From UBA10906 sp049296695 (GTDB taxonomy: Bacteria > Pseudomonadota > Gammaproteobacteria > Methylococcales > Methylomonadaceae), in contig JBAQSX010000179.1 of the NCBI GenBank assembly GCA_049296695.1, positions 20,577 to 84,576 of the forward strand: a stretch of DNA of 64,000 nt, read 5' to 3'. The notes under the pieces were generated by a model. That model had not been told where the DNA came from, did no database searches, and was given only the letters and a program-made list of their open reading frames with translations. Position numbers and translations under genes: made by a program. Shown here one piece after another: positions 52,244 through 60,478 of this stretch (positions within the stretch are counted from its first letter, which is position 1; every line of letters starts with the position of its first letter).

Positions 52244-53348
52244 AATAACGCCGCCGCGTTGGTTACTGGCTGAATTAACTTACGCTTGTCCTTTGCAATG
52301 TCCGTATTGTTCTAATCCTTTAGATTATGTCAAACATAATAATGAATTAAGCACTGAGGATTGGAAACGGGTATTGAGTCAAGCCAGAAAAATGGGCGCG
52401 GTGCAATTAGGTTTTTCAGGGGGTGAGCCATTAGTTCGTAAAGATTTAGTGGAATTAGTGGGCTATGCGCGTGAATTGGGTTATTACTCTAATTTAATAA
52501 CTTCGGGTTATGGACTCACCGAAGAAAAGATTATTGAATTAAAACAAGCAGGGCTTGACCATATTCAAGTGAGTATTCAAGCCAGCACTCAAGAATTAAA
52601 TGACCATATTGCAGGCACAGCCTCATTTGAGCATAAAAAAGAAGTCACCCGTTTAGTTAAAAAACACGGTTATCCGATGGTATTGTGTGTAGTAATTCAT
52701 CGTGAAAACATTGAACAAATGCCGCAAATACTCGAAATGGCAGAAAACCTAGGCGCGGATTATTTGGAACTGGCAAATACCCAATATCATGGCTGGGCGC
52801 ATGTGAATCGTGATGTGTTATTACCCACTCAAGAACAGTTTATTAAAGCCGAAGCCATTGCACAGGCTTATAAAGAAACGGTTAAAGGTAAAATGACTAT
52901 TTATTATGTCGTGCCTGATTATTATGAAGACCGCCCCAAACCGTGTATGAATCGTTGGGGAACGACCTTTTTAACCATTGCCCCAGACGGAATGGCGTTG
53001 CCTTGTCATTCAGCGCGAGAATTACCGAATTTAGAATGTCCTAATGTCAAAGATTTTAGTATTTCTGAGATTTGGAATGAATCAAAAGCCTTTAATTTCT
53101 TTCGTGGTTTTGAATGGATGCAAGAGCCTTGCAGTAGTTGTGATGAAAAAGAAAAAGATTTTGGTGGTTGTCGGTGTCAGGCGTATTTATTAACGGGGGA
53201 TATGTATGCCACTGACCCTGTGTGTAGTAAATCACCTAAACACAGTGTTATTGATGAGGCGATTAATTCTGCACGACAATCAGCATTATCAATTGAAGAA
53301 AAACCGTTAGTATTTCGTAATAGTAAAAATTCTAAGCAATACCTTTAA
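52236..53348 (+). CDS. pqqE: PqqE-type radical SAM/SPASM enzyme
   Basis: PqqE crosslinks Glu and Tyr in PqqA, the first step of PQQ synthesis. The 370-residue protein has the radical SAM motif CPLQCPYC, FSGGEPLVRKDL, and the SPASM cysteines (CMNRWG, ALPCHSA, CSSCDEKEKDFGGCRCQAYL, DPVCSKSP). All expected cysteines are present. Only pqqD accompanies it; pqqA, pqqB and pqqC are not in the window. The resemblance to PqqE through the SPASM part is strong, so a different RiPP substrate is possible but less likely. Confidence 0.9.
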   Translation: MNKITPPRWLLAELTYACPLQCPYCSNPLDYVKHNNELSTEDWKRVLSQARKMGAVQLGFSGGEPLVRKDLVELVGYARELGYYSNLITSGYGLTEEKIIELKQAGLDHIQVSIQASTQELNDHIAGTASFEHKKEVTRLVKKHGYPMVLCVVIHRENIEQMPQILEMAENLGADYLELANTQYHGWAHVNRDVLLPTQEQFIKAEAIAQAYKETVKGKMTIYYVVPDYYEDRPKPCMNRWGTTFLTIAPDGMALPCHSARELPNLECPNVKDFSISEIWNESKAFNFFRGFEWMQEPCSSCDEKEKDFGGCRCQAYLLTGDMYATDPVCSKSPKHSVIDEAINSARQSALSIEEKPLVFRNSKNSKQYL

Positions 53349-53360
53349 TTTATTAATTAA

Positions 53361-53386
53361 GGCGTACAAACCTAGGTTTGTACTCC
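53361..53386. repeat. GTACAAACCTAGGTTTGTAC palindrome
   Basis: A perfect 20-bp core at 53364-53383 with decayed GGC/CTCC ends, 16 bases after pqqE. It is a solo member of the inner palindrome family. Confidence 0.8.
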
Positions 53387-53460
53387 AGTCCACTCTTTAT
53401 CACCGATATTAATATTTCGGTATTCAATTGACAGCAACAGTTATTATTTAACTATTTGGT

Positions 53461-53568
53461 AGTCCTGCAAAGAAAATACTAATTAATGGAGTGCAAGCTT
53501 TGCTTGCTAAATGACTAGCAAGCAAAGCTTGCACTCCAGTTTTTTATCAATATTTCTATTGCAGGACT
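53461..53568. repeat. nested inverted repeat, outer AGTCCTGCAA
   Basis: The perfect outer arms AGTCCTGCAA and TTGCAGGACT enclose a perfect 21-bp stem (53488-53508 and 53517-53537) beginning GGAGTGCAAGC. It combines yet another outer type with the GGAGTNCAA inner end, and lies 65 bases before ettA. Confidence 0.88.
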
Positions 53569-53633
53569 TAATATTCAACCCCGCAAACTATTCATCATAG
53601 TTTGCATTTTTTTAACTTCAAACAATAGAGATT

Positions 53634-55298
53634 ATGGCGCAATATATTTATTCCATGAATCGGGTTGGTAAATTAATACCACCCAAAAAACATATCTTAA
53701 AAGATATTTCCTTATCGTTTTTCCCCGGCGCGAAAATTGGGGTATTGGGTTTAAACGGTTCGGGTAAATCCACGCTCTTAAAAATTATGGCGGGATTAGA
53801 TACCGATATTGAAGGCGAAGCAATACCGCAAAAAGGTATTAATATCGGTTATTTAGCGCAAGAACCGCATTTAGACCCGAATAAAAATGTGCGAGGTAAT
53901 GTCGAAGAAGCCGTGCAACATATTAAAGATGCGTTGACACAATTAGACGCAGTGTATGCCGCTTATGCCGAACCCGATGCCGATTTTGATTTATTAGCAG
54001 CAGAACAAGCCCGTTTAGAAGATTTAATTAATGCTTGTGATGGGCATAATTTAGACCGCCGTTTAGAAATTGCCGCCGATGCCTTGCGTTTGCCTGAATG
54101 GGATGCCGATATTACTAAGCTCTCAGGTGGTGAAAAACGCCGCGTGGCTTTGTGTCGTTTGTTGCTGTCTAACCCTGATATGTTGTTGTTAGATGAGCCA
54201 ACCAACCATTTAGACGCAGAATCAGTCGCTTGGCTAGAACGCTTCTTGCACGATTACACAGGCACAGTGGTCGCGGTAACGCATGATAGATACTTCCTCG
54301 ATAACGTCGCAGGTTGGATTTTAGAACTTGATAGAGGCATGGGTATTCCGTGGGAAGGTAATTACTCAAGCTGGCTAGAACAAAAAGGCAACCGACTCTT
54401 GCAAGAAGAAAAACAAGAATCGTCTCGCCAAAAAGCCATGAAAGAAGAATTAGAGTGGGTACGCTCTAACGCCAAAGGCAGACACGCGAAGAGTAAAGCT
54501 CGCCTCGCACGTTTTGAAGAACTGGCTTCAGTAGAAACCCAAAAACGTAATGAAACCCAAGAAATCTACATTCCACCCGGTCCCCGTTTAGGCGGCGTGG
54601 TGATTGAAGCGGATAACATCAGCAAAGCCTTTGGCGACCGCGTGTTGATTAATGATTTGAGCTTCAAATTACCGCCCGGTGGCATTGTCGGTATTATCGG
54701 TCCGAACGGCGCGGGTAAAACCACTTTGTTTAGAATGATGGCAGGTTTTGAACAGCCCGATTCAGGCTCAGTGACGCTGGGGCAAACGGTGCAACTGGCT
54801 TATGTTGACCAGTTACGCGATGACATGGTTGCCACTAATAACGTCTGGGAAGAAGTCTCTGACGGTTTGGATTTAATCACCGTGGGGACTTATCAAACCC
54901 CGTCTCGCGCTTATTTGGGACGCTTTAATTTTAAAGGCTCAGACCAACAAAAAATTATTGGTGATTTGTCGGGTGGTGAGCGTAATCGGGTGCATTTGGC
55001 AAAACTGCTCAAAAAAGGCGGCAACGTTTTGTTATTAGACGAACCGACTAACGATTTAGACGTGGAAACCTTACGCGCCTTGGAAGATGCTTTATTGTCT
55101 TTCCCCGGTTGCGCGGTGGTGATTTCGCATGATAGATGGTTTTTAGACCGTATTGCCACGCACATTTTAGCCTTTGAAGGCGATAGTCAAGTGGTCTGGT
55201 TTGAAGGTAATTATCAAGATTATGAAGCTGACCGTCATAGACGTTTAGGCTCAGATGCCGATAACCCGCATCGTTTGAAATATAAGAAATTGTCTTAA
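53634..55298 (+). CDS. ettA: energy-dependent translational throttle protein EttA
   Basis: EttA is an ABC-F ATPase binding the ribosomal E site and gating early elongation by ATP level. The 554-residue protein has two ABC domains: Walker A GLNGSGKSTL and GPNGAGKTTL, signatures LSGGEKRRVALC and LSGGERNRVHLA, and the arm between strands of domain 1 typical of EttA (AQLDAVYAAYAEPDADFD region). Starts MAQYIYSMNRVGKLIPPKK, as in E. coli. Its last 25 bases and downstream DNA are duplicated about 697 bases further on. Confidence 0.97.
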   Translation: MAQYIYSMNRVGKLIPPKKHILKDISLSFFPGAKIGVLGLNGSGKSTLLKIMAGLDTDIEGEAIPQKGINIGYLAQEPHLDPNKNVRGNVEEAVQHIKDALTQLDAVYAAYAEPDADFDLLAAEQARLEDLINACDGHNLDRRLEIAADALRLPEWDADITKLSGGEKRRVALCRLLLSNPDMLLLDEPTNHLDAESVAWLERFLHDYTGTVVAVTHDRYFLDNVAGWILELDRGMGIPWEGNYSSWLEQKGNRLLQEEKQESSRQKAMKEELEWVRSNAKGRHAKSKARLARFEELASVETQKRNETQEIYIPPGPRLGGVVIEADNISKAFGDRVLINDLSFKLPPGGIVGIIGPNGAGKTTLFRMMAGFEQPDSGSVTLGQTVQLAYVDQLRDDMVATNNVWEEVSDGLDLITVGTYQTPSRAYLGRFNFKGSDQQKIIGDLSGGERNRVHLAKLLKKGGNVLLLDEPTNDLDVETLRALEDALLSFPGCAVVISHDRWFLDRIATHILAFEGDSQVVWFEGNYQDYEADRHRRLGSDADNPHRLKYKKLS

Positions 55299-55378
55299 TC
55301 TATTAAACCTAGCAGGTTTTAAAAACCTGCTAGGTTTTTTAATGGGAGTATTCACATGAATATCGCTGAGCATAAATT
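55268..55378 (+). repeat. direct repeat of the ettA end / antitoxin start (copy 1)
   Basis: The sequence from the last codons of ettA, through the terminator region, to the first codons of the antitoxin gene is repeated at 55965-56075. Matching blocks include CGTTTGAAATAT, AAATTGTC-TAAT, TTAAACCTAG, ATGGGAGTATT and ATGAATATCGC. Copy 1 keeps a perfect terminator (55305-55340); copy 2 has a decayed one. Confidence 0.88.
55305..55340 (+). terminator. intrinsic terminator of ettA
   Basis: AAACCTAGCAGGTTTT and its complement form a 14-bp stem with a short A-rich loop, followed by a T-tract. Confidence 0.8.
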
Positions 55379-55589
55379 ATATATAGCTAGTCAAATAGAA
55401 AACCTGCCCGAAGAGTCTTTAATTGCCTTAGAAAAAATTATTGCGCAATTGCAAATTAAACAGACCGAAAATAAAAACCTTTGGCTGGCTATTGAACAGT
55501 GGCGCGAACAAGCGCGATTTAATCAAGATGACCAGCAATTAAACGATGAAATAATAAATAGTTGGCGATATTTTTCATGGAATAATTAA
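55356..55589 (+). CDS. antitoxin-like protein (DUF2281/VapB-like), orphan copy
   Basis: A 77-residue protein starting MNIAEHKLYIASQIENLPEE, nearly the same as the start of the antitoxin at 56052. The C-terminal half differs (WLAIEQWREQARFN), matching another class of small TA-associated protein. RBS GGGAG precedes the ATG. Its toxin is reduced to a fragment just downstream. It may be a leftover or still act as a solitary antitoxin. Confidence 0.65.
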   Translation: MNIAEHKLYIASQIENLPEESLIALEKIIAQLQIKQTENKNLWLAIEQWREQARFNQDDQQLNDEIINSWRYFSWNN

Positions 55590-55669
55590 TCTATTTGTTA
55601 GATACTATTGATTTTATACGCTTTTCTGATTTGCAATTAGAAAATTGGTTTGATGAAGTTGAGAATTAA
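55586..55669 (+). pseudogene. collapsed PIN-domain toxin fragment
   Basis: The frame reads LIYLLDTIDFIRFSDLQLEN then WFDEVEN and stop. YLLDT is the conserved PIN/VapC opening, but the frame goes from that start to a C-terminal-like end in 27 codons, so the middle of a usual 125-residue toxin seems deleted. No start codon is left. Confidence 0.45.
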
Positions 55670-55714
55670 ACCTTTTTAATATAAGCGTTGGTTAAATTGG
55701 AAAGAGAGAAAATT

Positions 55715-55975
55715 ATGATGCCTTTTACAAACTGCCCTTTATGTGGTGGTGAATTAGAAACAAAATTAGTCGAAAAAATTGTACGCGGTGGTCAACATAC
55801 GGCTGTTTTAAATGTGTCAGCCGATGTGTGTTTGCATTGTGGTGAAAAATTATATTCAGAAGATACCGTGCGTTATTTTGAAAATATCCGCTATAAATTA
55901 GCGCATCAAGATATTAATGATTTTAAAATAATGGGCAATAATTTTAGTGTTAGCAGTGAAATCCACAGCGTTTGA
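55715..55975 (+). CDS. YgiT-type zinc-finger protein
   Basis: An 86-residue protein with two Cys-x-x-Cys knuckles (NCPLCGG and VCLHCGE) and the YgiT linker ADVCLHCGEKLYSEDTVRYF. Such proteins are antitoxin-like (MqsA N-terminal domain) and usually follow a DUF4258 toxin, which is missing here. Purine-rich AGAGAG precedes the ATG pair. Its last codons overlap copy 2 of the ettA-end repeat, so the C-terminus may have been altered by the duplication. Confidence 0.85.
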   Translation: MMPFTNCPLCGGELETKLVEKIVRGGQHTAVLNVSADVCLHCGEKLYSEDTVRYFENIRYKLAHQDINDFKIMGNNFSVSSEIHSV

Positions 55976-56075
55976 AATATGAAAAATTGTCGTAATAGCT
56001 TAAACCTAGTCGTTTTAATGAGCGGCGAGATTTTTTCATGGGAGTATTAAAATGAATATCGCAGAACACAAACTC
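55965..56075 (+). repeat. direct repeat of the ettA end / antitoxin start (copy 2)
   Basis: The second copy of the 110-base junction at 55268, about 697 bases downstream. It overlaps the end of the YgiT-type gene and supplies the RBS and start of the vapB-like gene. Confidence 0.88.
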
Positions 56076-56261
56076 AATATCTTTCGGCAAATTGATGAAT
56101 TATCTGAAGACTCATTGATTGAAGTCGAAAAATTAATTGCTCAATTAAAAGCCCAACCACAAAAACCAAAACGGCGTTTAATTGGCTGCATGAAAGGTCT
56201 AGTCACTTATATGACAGATGATTTTGACGCGCCATTAGATGAATTTAAAGAGTATAGATAA
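56052..56261 (+). CDS. VapB-like antitoxin (DUF2281-like)
   Basis: A 69-residue protein; MNIAEHKLNIFRQIDELSED gives the DNA/fold part and GCMKGLVTYMTDDFDAPLDE is the toxin-wrapping C-terminal segment typical of antitoxins before PIN toxins. Its stop overlaps the toxin ATG (TAATG). RBS GGGAG. Confidence 0.8.
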   Translation: MNIAEHKLNIFRQIDELSEDSLIEVEKLIAQLKAQPQKPKRRLIGCMKGLVTYMTDDFDAPLDEFKEYR

Positions 56262-56644
56262 TGAATTATTTATTAGATACTCATGCTTTAATTTGGGCAT
56301 TAGAAAATGATGACAAATTATCGATAACGGCGCGACATATTATTGAAGACGAAAATAATACTATTTTTGTTAGTATGGCAAGTATTTGGGAAATGGCGAT
56401 TAAAATAAGTTTAGGAAAACTTAAATTATCACAATCACTTGAAAACATCATGTTATCGTTACAACAACACGATGTTTTATTACTGTCCATTCAAGCTAAA
56501 CATATTTTGAAATTATTAGATTTACCTTTTGAACATAATGACCCATTTGACCGTTTAATGATTGCACAATGTTTGCAAGAAGATATAGCGTTTGTTAGTA
56601 ATGAGGCATTATTTTTACGTTATGGTGTAAAGAGGATTTGGTAA
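56261..56644 (+). CDS. vapC: PIN-domain toxin (VapC type)
   Basis: A 127-residue ribonuclease toxin of the PIN fold. The metal-binding acids are present: Asp6 in YLLDTHALIW, Glu in ASIWEMAIK, and Asp residues in HNDPFDRLMIAQ. Length and motifs are complete. It is co-transcribed with the antitoxin upstream, and its stop touches the ATG of the pentapeptide gene downstream. Confidence 0.9.
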   Translation: MNYLLDTHALIWALENDDKLSITARHIIEDENNTIFVSMASIWEMAIKISLGKLKLSQSLENIMLSLQQHDVLLLSIQAKHILKLLDLPFEHNDPFDRLMIAQCLQEDIAFVSNEALFLRYGVKRIW

Positions 56645-58825
56645 ATGCAAAGTGAAAATAAAAATTTTCATGGACAAAATTTACGCGGACATTCATTTAA
56701 AAACCAAGATTTAAGTGGCGCGGATTTTTCAGATTGTGATTTGCGTAGGGTGGATTTTAGTGGTGCGAATTTAACAGGAGCTAAGTTTTGTCGGGCGAAA
56801 ATGGAGCGAACACTTTGGGATTATTTAGTTGTCGTTTTCCTTAAGTTTTTAAGCGGAAGTTCATTTAAAAAACAAGATTTAAGTTTATTTAAAAACCAAG
56901 ATTTAACTGGTGCGGATTTTTCGGATTGTGATTTGCGTGGCGTTAATTTTTCGGGTGCAAATTTAACAGGAGCTAAATTTTGTCGAGCAAGAATGGGTAT
57001 AACCACAATAAATAATTTATTAGAATTTAGTTCAAATTTTATTATTATACTAATAATTGCTATTGTTTCTTGGTTTGGCTTATTTTTTCTACATTTTTTA
57101 TTAAAAACATTTCCTATAAATAATTTTTTCGTTTTATGTATTAATATTATTTTCATAACATTAGTATTTTTTTCTTTAAAAAGTAAAACATGGCGAAAAA
57201 TGTGGCTGTTTTTGGCTATAGCAATTATGGTTATGACTTTAACTTTAGCCATGATGACGATAATAACAAGTTATTTTTCTATAATAGAAGCTATAACAGT
57301 AATTTCTGCAATTATTATTTTAGCAATTGCAGGGATGGCAACTGGAGTAATGATTAATATTACAGGAGGCGTTAATGTTTTATTTTTATTAATGATAGCT
57401 ATAATTATTTTTCAAACAGATAAAATTTCAGAGTTATTATTGATGATAATGTATATATTTCTTGGTTTTTATCTTTTTTATCGCAGTTTTAAATATGAAG
57501 AGCCAATGTTATCATTTTTACGTTATTTTTATTTGCAACACCTTAGTTCAGATGGTACAAATTTCAAAAATGCTATTTTAAATGAAACCGATTTTAATCA
57601 CGCCGATTTAAAACATTCATGTTTCATCGATGCAAAAATAATACGTTGTTTTTTTAAAAATTCAAAAAACTTGCATTTAGCTAATACCTTTAAAACGGTT
57701 TTAGAACCGTTAGCGGTGCGTGAATTAGTATTAACAGGTGAAACTAAACAAACGGATTTTTCTTATTTCAATTTACGCGGCATTAATTTCGCAGGTTTAA
57801 ATTTAACAGGTTGTAATTTTTATCATGCCGATTTAAGCCAAGCGGATTTGCGCGGCGTTAATTTAAGTCATACTGATTTATCCGAAGTCATGGCACTGGG
57901 TACATTGTTTCAAAATGCCACTTTAACAGGCGCAATTATTGACAATTGGAGTATTGATAAACACACGCAATTTGATAATGTTATCTGTGACTTTGTTTAT
58001 TTAAAACGTGATAAAAGCGAACGTAATCCGCCACAAGGTTTATTTAAAGCAGGTGAATTTGCTAAACTTTATCAAGAAATTGCTAATACTGTGGATTTTA
58101 TTGCTCATACGCATAATGAATTACAAGCCTTATTACGCGCTATTGAAAAAATAAAAGAACACGGAGGTGATATTTTTATTCAACAAATAGAACGCAAAGC
58201 CGATTCTGTGGTTATTCGCGTTCAAAGTGAAACAGATATTGATAAAAGCGCACTTTATGCTGAGGTGCAAAAACAAAAAGATATTGAATTACTGGCAATT
58301 GAAACAGAATATAAACAAAAATTATTAACACAAGAAATAGATTATTTAAAACACGAAAATACTTTAAGAGATAAAAATCAAGATTTACTTGCTGAAATAG
58401 CGAAACTCGCTATTCAAAATCAAAACAACGTCAATATTAACTTAGAGAATAAAGCCATGAATGATAATAGCCGCCATCAATCCCTTTCAGGTAATAATAA
58501 TAACGTCAATTTTGGTGATAACAACACTTTAACAAATACCATTCAACAACTCCCCGCAGAAAATATCGAATTAAAAAACTTATTAGTACAACTGCAAAAT
58601 ATAATTAACAACAGCGCATTATCAGAAACAGCTAAACAAAAAGCCTTAAGTAAAACCCAAGAAATTGCCGAAGTTTCTAAAAAGCCTCAAGCTGAGCAAA
58701 AAAATCTTGTAGAAAAAACCCTAGGTTATTTTAATGGTTTAAGCGATAGTTTAGAAAGCGGCACTGAAATCGCCCTAAAACTAGGCGAAACTATTGCTAA
58801 AATTACCTTGTTATTTGGTATTTAA
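56645..58825 (+). CDS. pentapeptide-repeat membrane protein with coiled C-terminal region
   Basis: A 726-residue protein. Residues about 10-120 hold two nearly identical pentapeptide blocks (NQDLSGADFSDCDLR and NQDLTGADFSDCDLR; the DNA is repeated over about 110 bases near 56692 and 56885). About six membrane helices follow (about 128-285), then a third pentapeptide block (about 300-450; LRGINFAGLNLTGCNFYHAD), a helical region (KQKDIELLAIETEYKQKLLT) and a Asn-rich NNNNVNFGDNNTLTNTIQ link before a final helical domain ending in a hydrophobic helix. The architecture with membrane helices inside pentapeptides is unusual. It starts on the base after the vapC stop, so it is likely in the same transcript. 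Function unknown. Confidence 0.75.
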   Translation: MQSENKNFHGQNLRGHSFKNQDLSGADFSDCDLRRVDFSGANLTGAKFCRAKMERTLWDYLVVVFLKFLSGSSFKKQDLSLFKNQDLTGADFSDCDLRGVNFSGANLTGAKFCRARMGITTINNLLEFSSNFIIILIIAIVSWFGLFFLHFLLKTFPINNFFVLCINIIFITLVFFSLKSKTWRKMWLFLAIAIMVMTLTLAMMTIITSYFSIIEAITVISAIIILAIAGMATGVMINITGGVNVLFLLMIAIIIFQTDKISELLLMIMYIFLGFYLFYRSFKYEEPMLSFLRYFYLQHLSSDGTNFKNAILNETDFNHADLKHSCFIDAKIIRCFFKNSKNLHLANTFKTVLEPLAVRELVLTGETKQTDFSYFNLRGINFAGLNLTGCNFYHADLSQADLRGVNLSHTDLSEVMALGTLFQNATLTGAIIDNWSIDKHTQFDNVICDFVYLKRDKSERNPPQGLFKAGEFAKLYQEIANTVDFIAHTHNELQALLRAIEKIKEHGGDIFIQQIERKADSVVIRVQSETDIDKSALYAEVQKQKDIELLAIETEYKQKLLTQEIDYLKHENTLRDKNQDLLAEIAKLAIQNQNNVNINLENKAMNDNSRHQSLSGNNNNVNFGDNNTLTNTIQQLPAENIELKNLLVQLQNIINNSALSETAKQKALSKTQEIAEVSKKPQAEQKNLVEKTLGYFNGLSDSLESGTEIALKLGETIAKITLLFGI

Positions 58826-59033
58826 TATTTTTGCTCAATAATTAAATATAATTGATAAACAAGGCGTATTACAAGAAACTCAAGTAATTGTCACTACCGC
58901 AACACAAACAGCTACAGAAATTTAAAAAACTATTAATGGAACTGCTAATTTTCTTAACCTCAATAATTGAAAATCTCAAAAATAAACAAACACTCTGCGT
59001 TTAAACATTTTAATCAAACTAGCAATACTTTAC
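58826..59033. other. gene-free stretch before the IS remnant
   Basis: About 200 AT-rich bases. A frame at about 58850-58924 reads IDKQGVLQETQVIVTTATQT then a stop, with no start codon; it may be a scrap of a gene end but is too short to name. Confidence 0.4.
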
Positions 59034-59476
59034 TGTACATGACAAAAATTAGCTTGAATAACAAAGTTTATTAAATTGAAGAAATGAAAATAAATAATAA
59101 AATGAATAATCAACAGAAAATAGTTTAAATAAACTATTACGAATAAAATCCAAACCGCCACGAAAAATATTTTTAACAAGACGTTGATACTTATTTATTT
59201 TAATCAGTTTAATAGAAACATTCTGCTATTCACCAACACGATGCGCCCAGCAAAAATCAATAACTTCCCATCGTTTAAAGGTAAATCCGTTAAATAAACA
59301 GAAGTATTTGTTATTATTCGTATAGATTCAATACTCACCATTCATCCGCTTTTAGTGAATAAAATAAATCTTGTATTTAAACCATTTTGTCACGACTATT
59401 CGTTAGTCCGCATTTTTTTAATACGAATCACAAAGTAAATTTTATCAAAAAGCGAGTTGTTTTTTTGTCATGTACA
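59034..59476. mobile_element. internally deleted IS4-family-like element
   Basis: Perfect 15-bp terminal inverted repeats, TGTACATGACAAAAA at 59034-59048 and its complement at 59462-59476, bound 443 bases. On the minus strand broken frames read IS4-transposase-like pieces: YFVIRIKKM near the right end, then LTDLPLNDGKLL, and near the left end LIKINKYQRLVKNIFRGGLD then FIRNSLF. Most of the transposase is gone and stops interrupt the rest. No flanking direct repeat was found. The right end lies 27 bases before the atpB start. Confidence 0.7.
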
Positions 59477-59503
59477 AAGATTAACTAATTAACAGGAAAC
59501 ATT

Positions 59504-60172
59504 ATGCACCTCAGTCCAGATGAAGTGATTTTTTGGCAATATAGTTTTATTAAACTCAATGCCACTATTGTGTATACATGGGGATTAATGTTACTTTTAG
59601 TATTGGGTTCAATATTAATTACTACTCAATTATCAACACAATTAAAACGCTCCCGCTGGCAACAAGCCTTAGAAATCATAGTCACCAGCATAGAAAAACA
59701 AATTGCAGAAGTGGGTCTAAATAATGCAAGAAATTATTTAGGCTTTATTGGTACATTATTCTTATTTATCGCCTCAGCTAATTTATTAACTATTATTCCT
59801 ATTTATGAACCGCCTACCGCTTCATTATCAACGACAGTCGCTTTAGCTTTATGCGTTTTTATTGCTGTGCCTTTATTTGGGATGCAGGAGAATTTTGGGA
59901 ATTATTTAAAAAGCTATCTTGAACCGACCGCTATTATGTTACCTTTTAATATTATTAGTGAAATTTCACGCACTTTAGCCTTAGCCGTGCGTCTATTTGG
60001 TAATATGATGAGTGGTTCAATGATTATTGCGATTTTATTAACTATTACGCCATTTGTATTTCCTATTGTAATGACTGCTTTGGGATTATTGACGGGTATG
60101 GTACAAGCTTATATTTTTAGTATTTTAGCTACGGTATATATTGCCGCCGCTTTACAAACAAATGATAAATAA
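59504..60172 (+). CDS. atpB: N-ATPase Fo subunit a
   Basis: Subunit a conducts the ion past the c-ring. The 222-residue protein is of the short N-ATPase type, with about five to six membrane helices and the essential Arg163 in LALAVRLFGNMMSG. The start has AGGAAA seven bases upstream. In typical N-ATPase operons (atpDCQRBEFAG) it would be preceded by atpD, atpC, atpQ and atpR; here an IS remnant is directly upstream instead. Confidence 0.9.
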   Translation: MHLSPDEVIFWQYSFIKLNATIVYTWGLMLLLVLGSILITTQLSTQLKRSRWQQALEIIVTSIEKQIAEVGLNNARNYLGFIGTLFLFIASANLLTIIPIYEPPTASLSTTVALALCVFIAVPLFGMQENFGNYLKSYLEPTAIMLPFNIISEISRTLALAVRLFGNMMSGSMIIAILLTITPFVFPIVMTALGLLTGMVQAYIFSILATVYIAAALQTNDK

Positions 60173-60197
60173 CTTAATAATTATTACAGGAAAGAAT

Positions 60198-60476
60198 ATG
60201 GATAGTATTACCTTAATTGCTATTGTGTCGATTTTTACCGCAGGACTCACTATTAGTATTGGCGTAATAGGCCCTGCTTTGGGTGAAGGTAAAGCGGTTT
60301 CTACCGCGTTGCGCTCATTGGCGCAACAACCCGATGCGGCGGCAACGATTACGCGCACTTTATTTGTCGGTTTGGCAATGATTGAATCCACTGCAATTTA
60401 TGCTTTTGTGGTTTCAATGATTTTAATTTTTGCTAATCCATTTTGGAATTATGTTATCGCGCAAGCGGCGCATTAA
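60198..60476 (+). CDS. atpE: N-ATPase rotor subunit c
   Basis: A 92-residue double-helix hairpin. Ion-binding helix 2 has Glu63 in MIESTAIYAFVV, and helix 1 has a second carboxylate Glu30 in GPALGEG. The loop AQQPDA matches the family RQP loop with Gln for Arg. The double carboxylate is a mark of N-ATPase rings. The ATG at 60198 follows AGGAAAG. It lies 25 bases after atpB. Confidence 0.93.
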   Translation: MDSITLIAIVSIFTAGLTISIGVIGPALGEGKAVSTALRSLAQQPDAAATITRTLFVGLAMIESTAIYAFVVSMILIFANPFWNYVIAQAAH

Positions 60477-60478
60477 TT

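Noticed and set aside
58850..58924. Short coding-like frame IDKQGVLQETQV...
   Set aside because: No start codon, only 25 codons and no recognisable family; left as part of a gene-free stretch.
59034..59476. Intact insertion sequence
   Set aside because: The element is only 443 bp, the transposase frame is broken by stops and most of it is missing.
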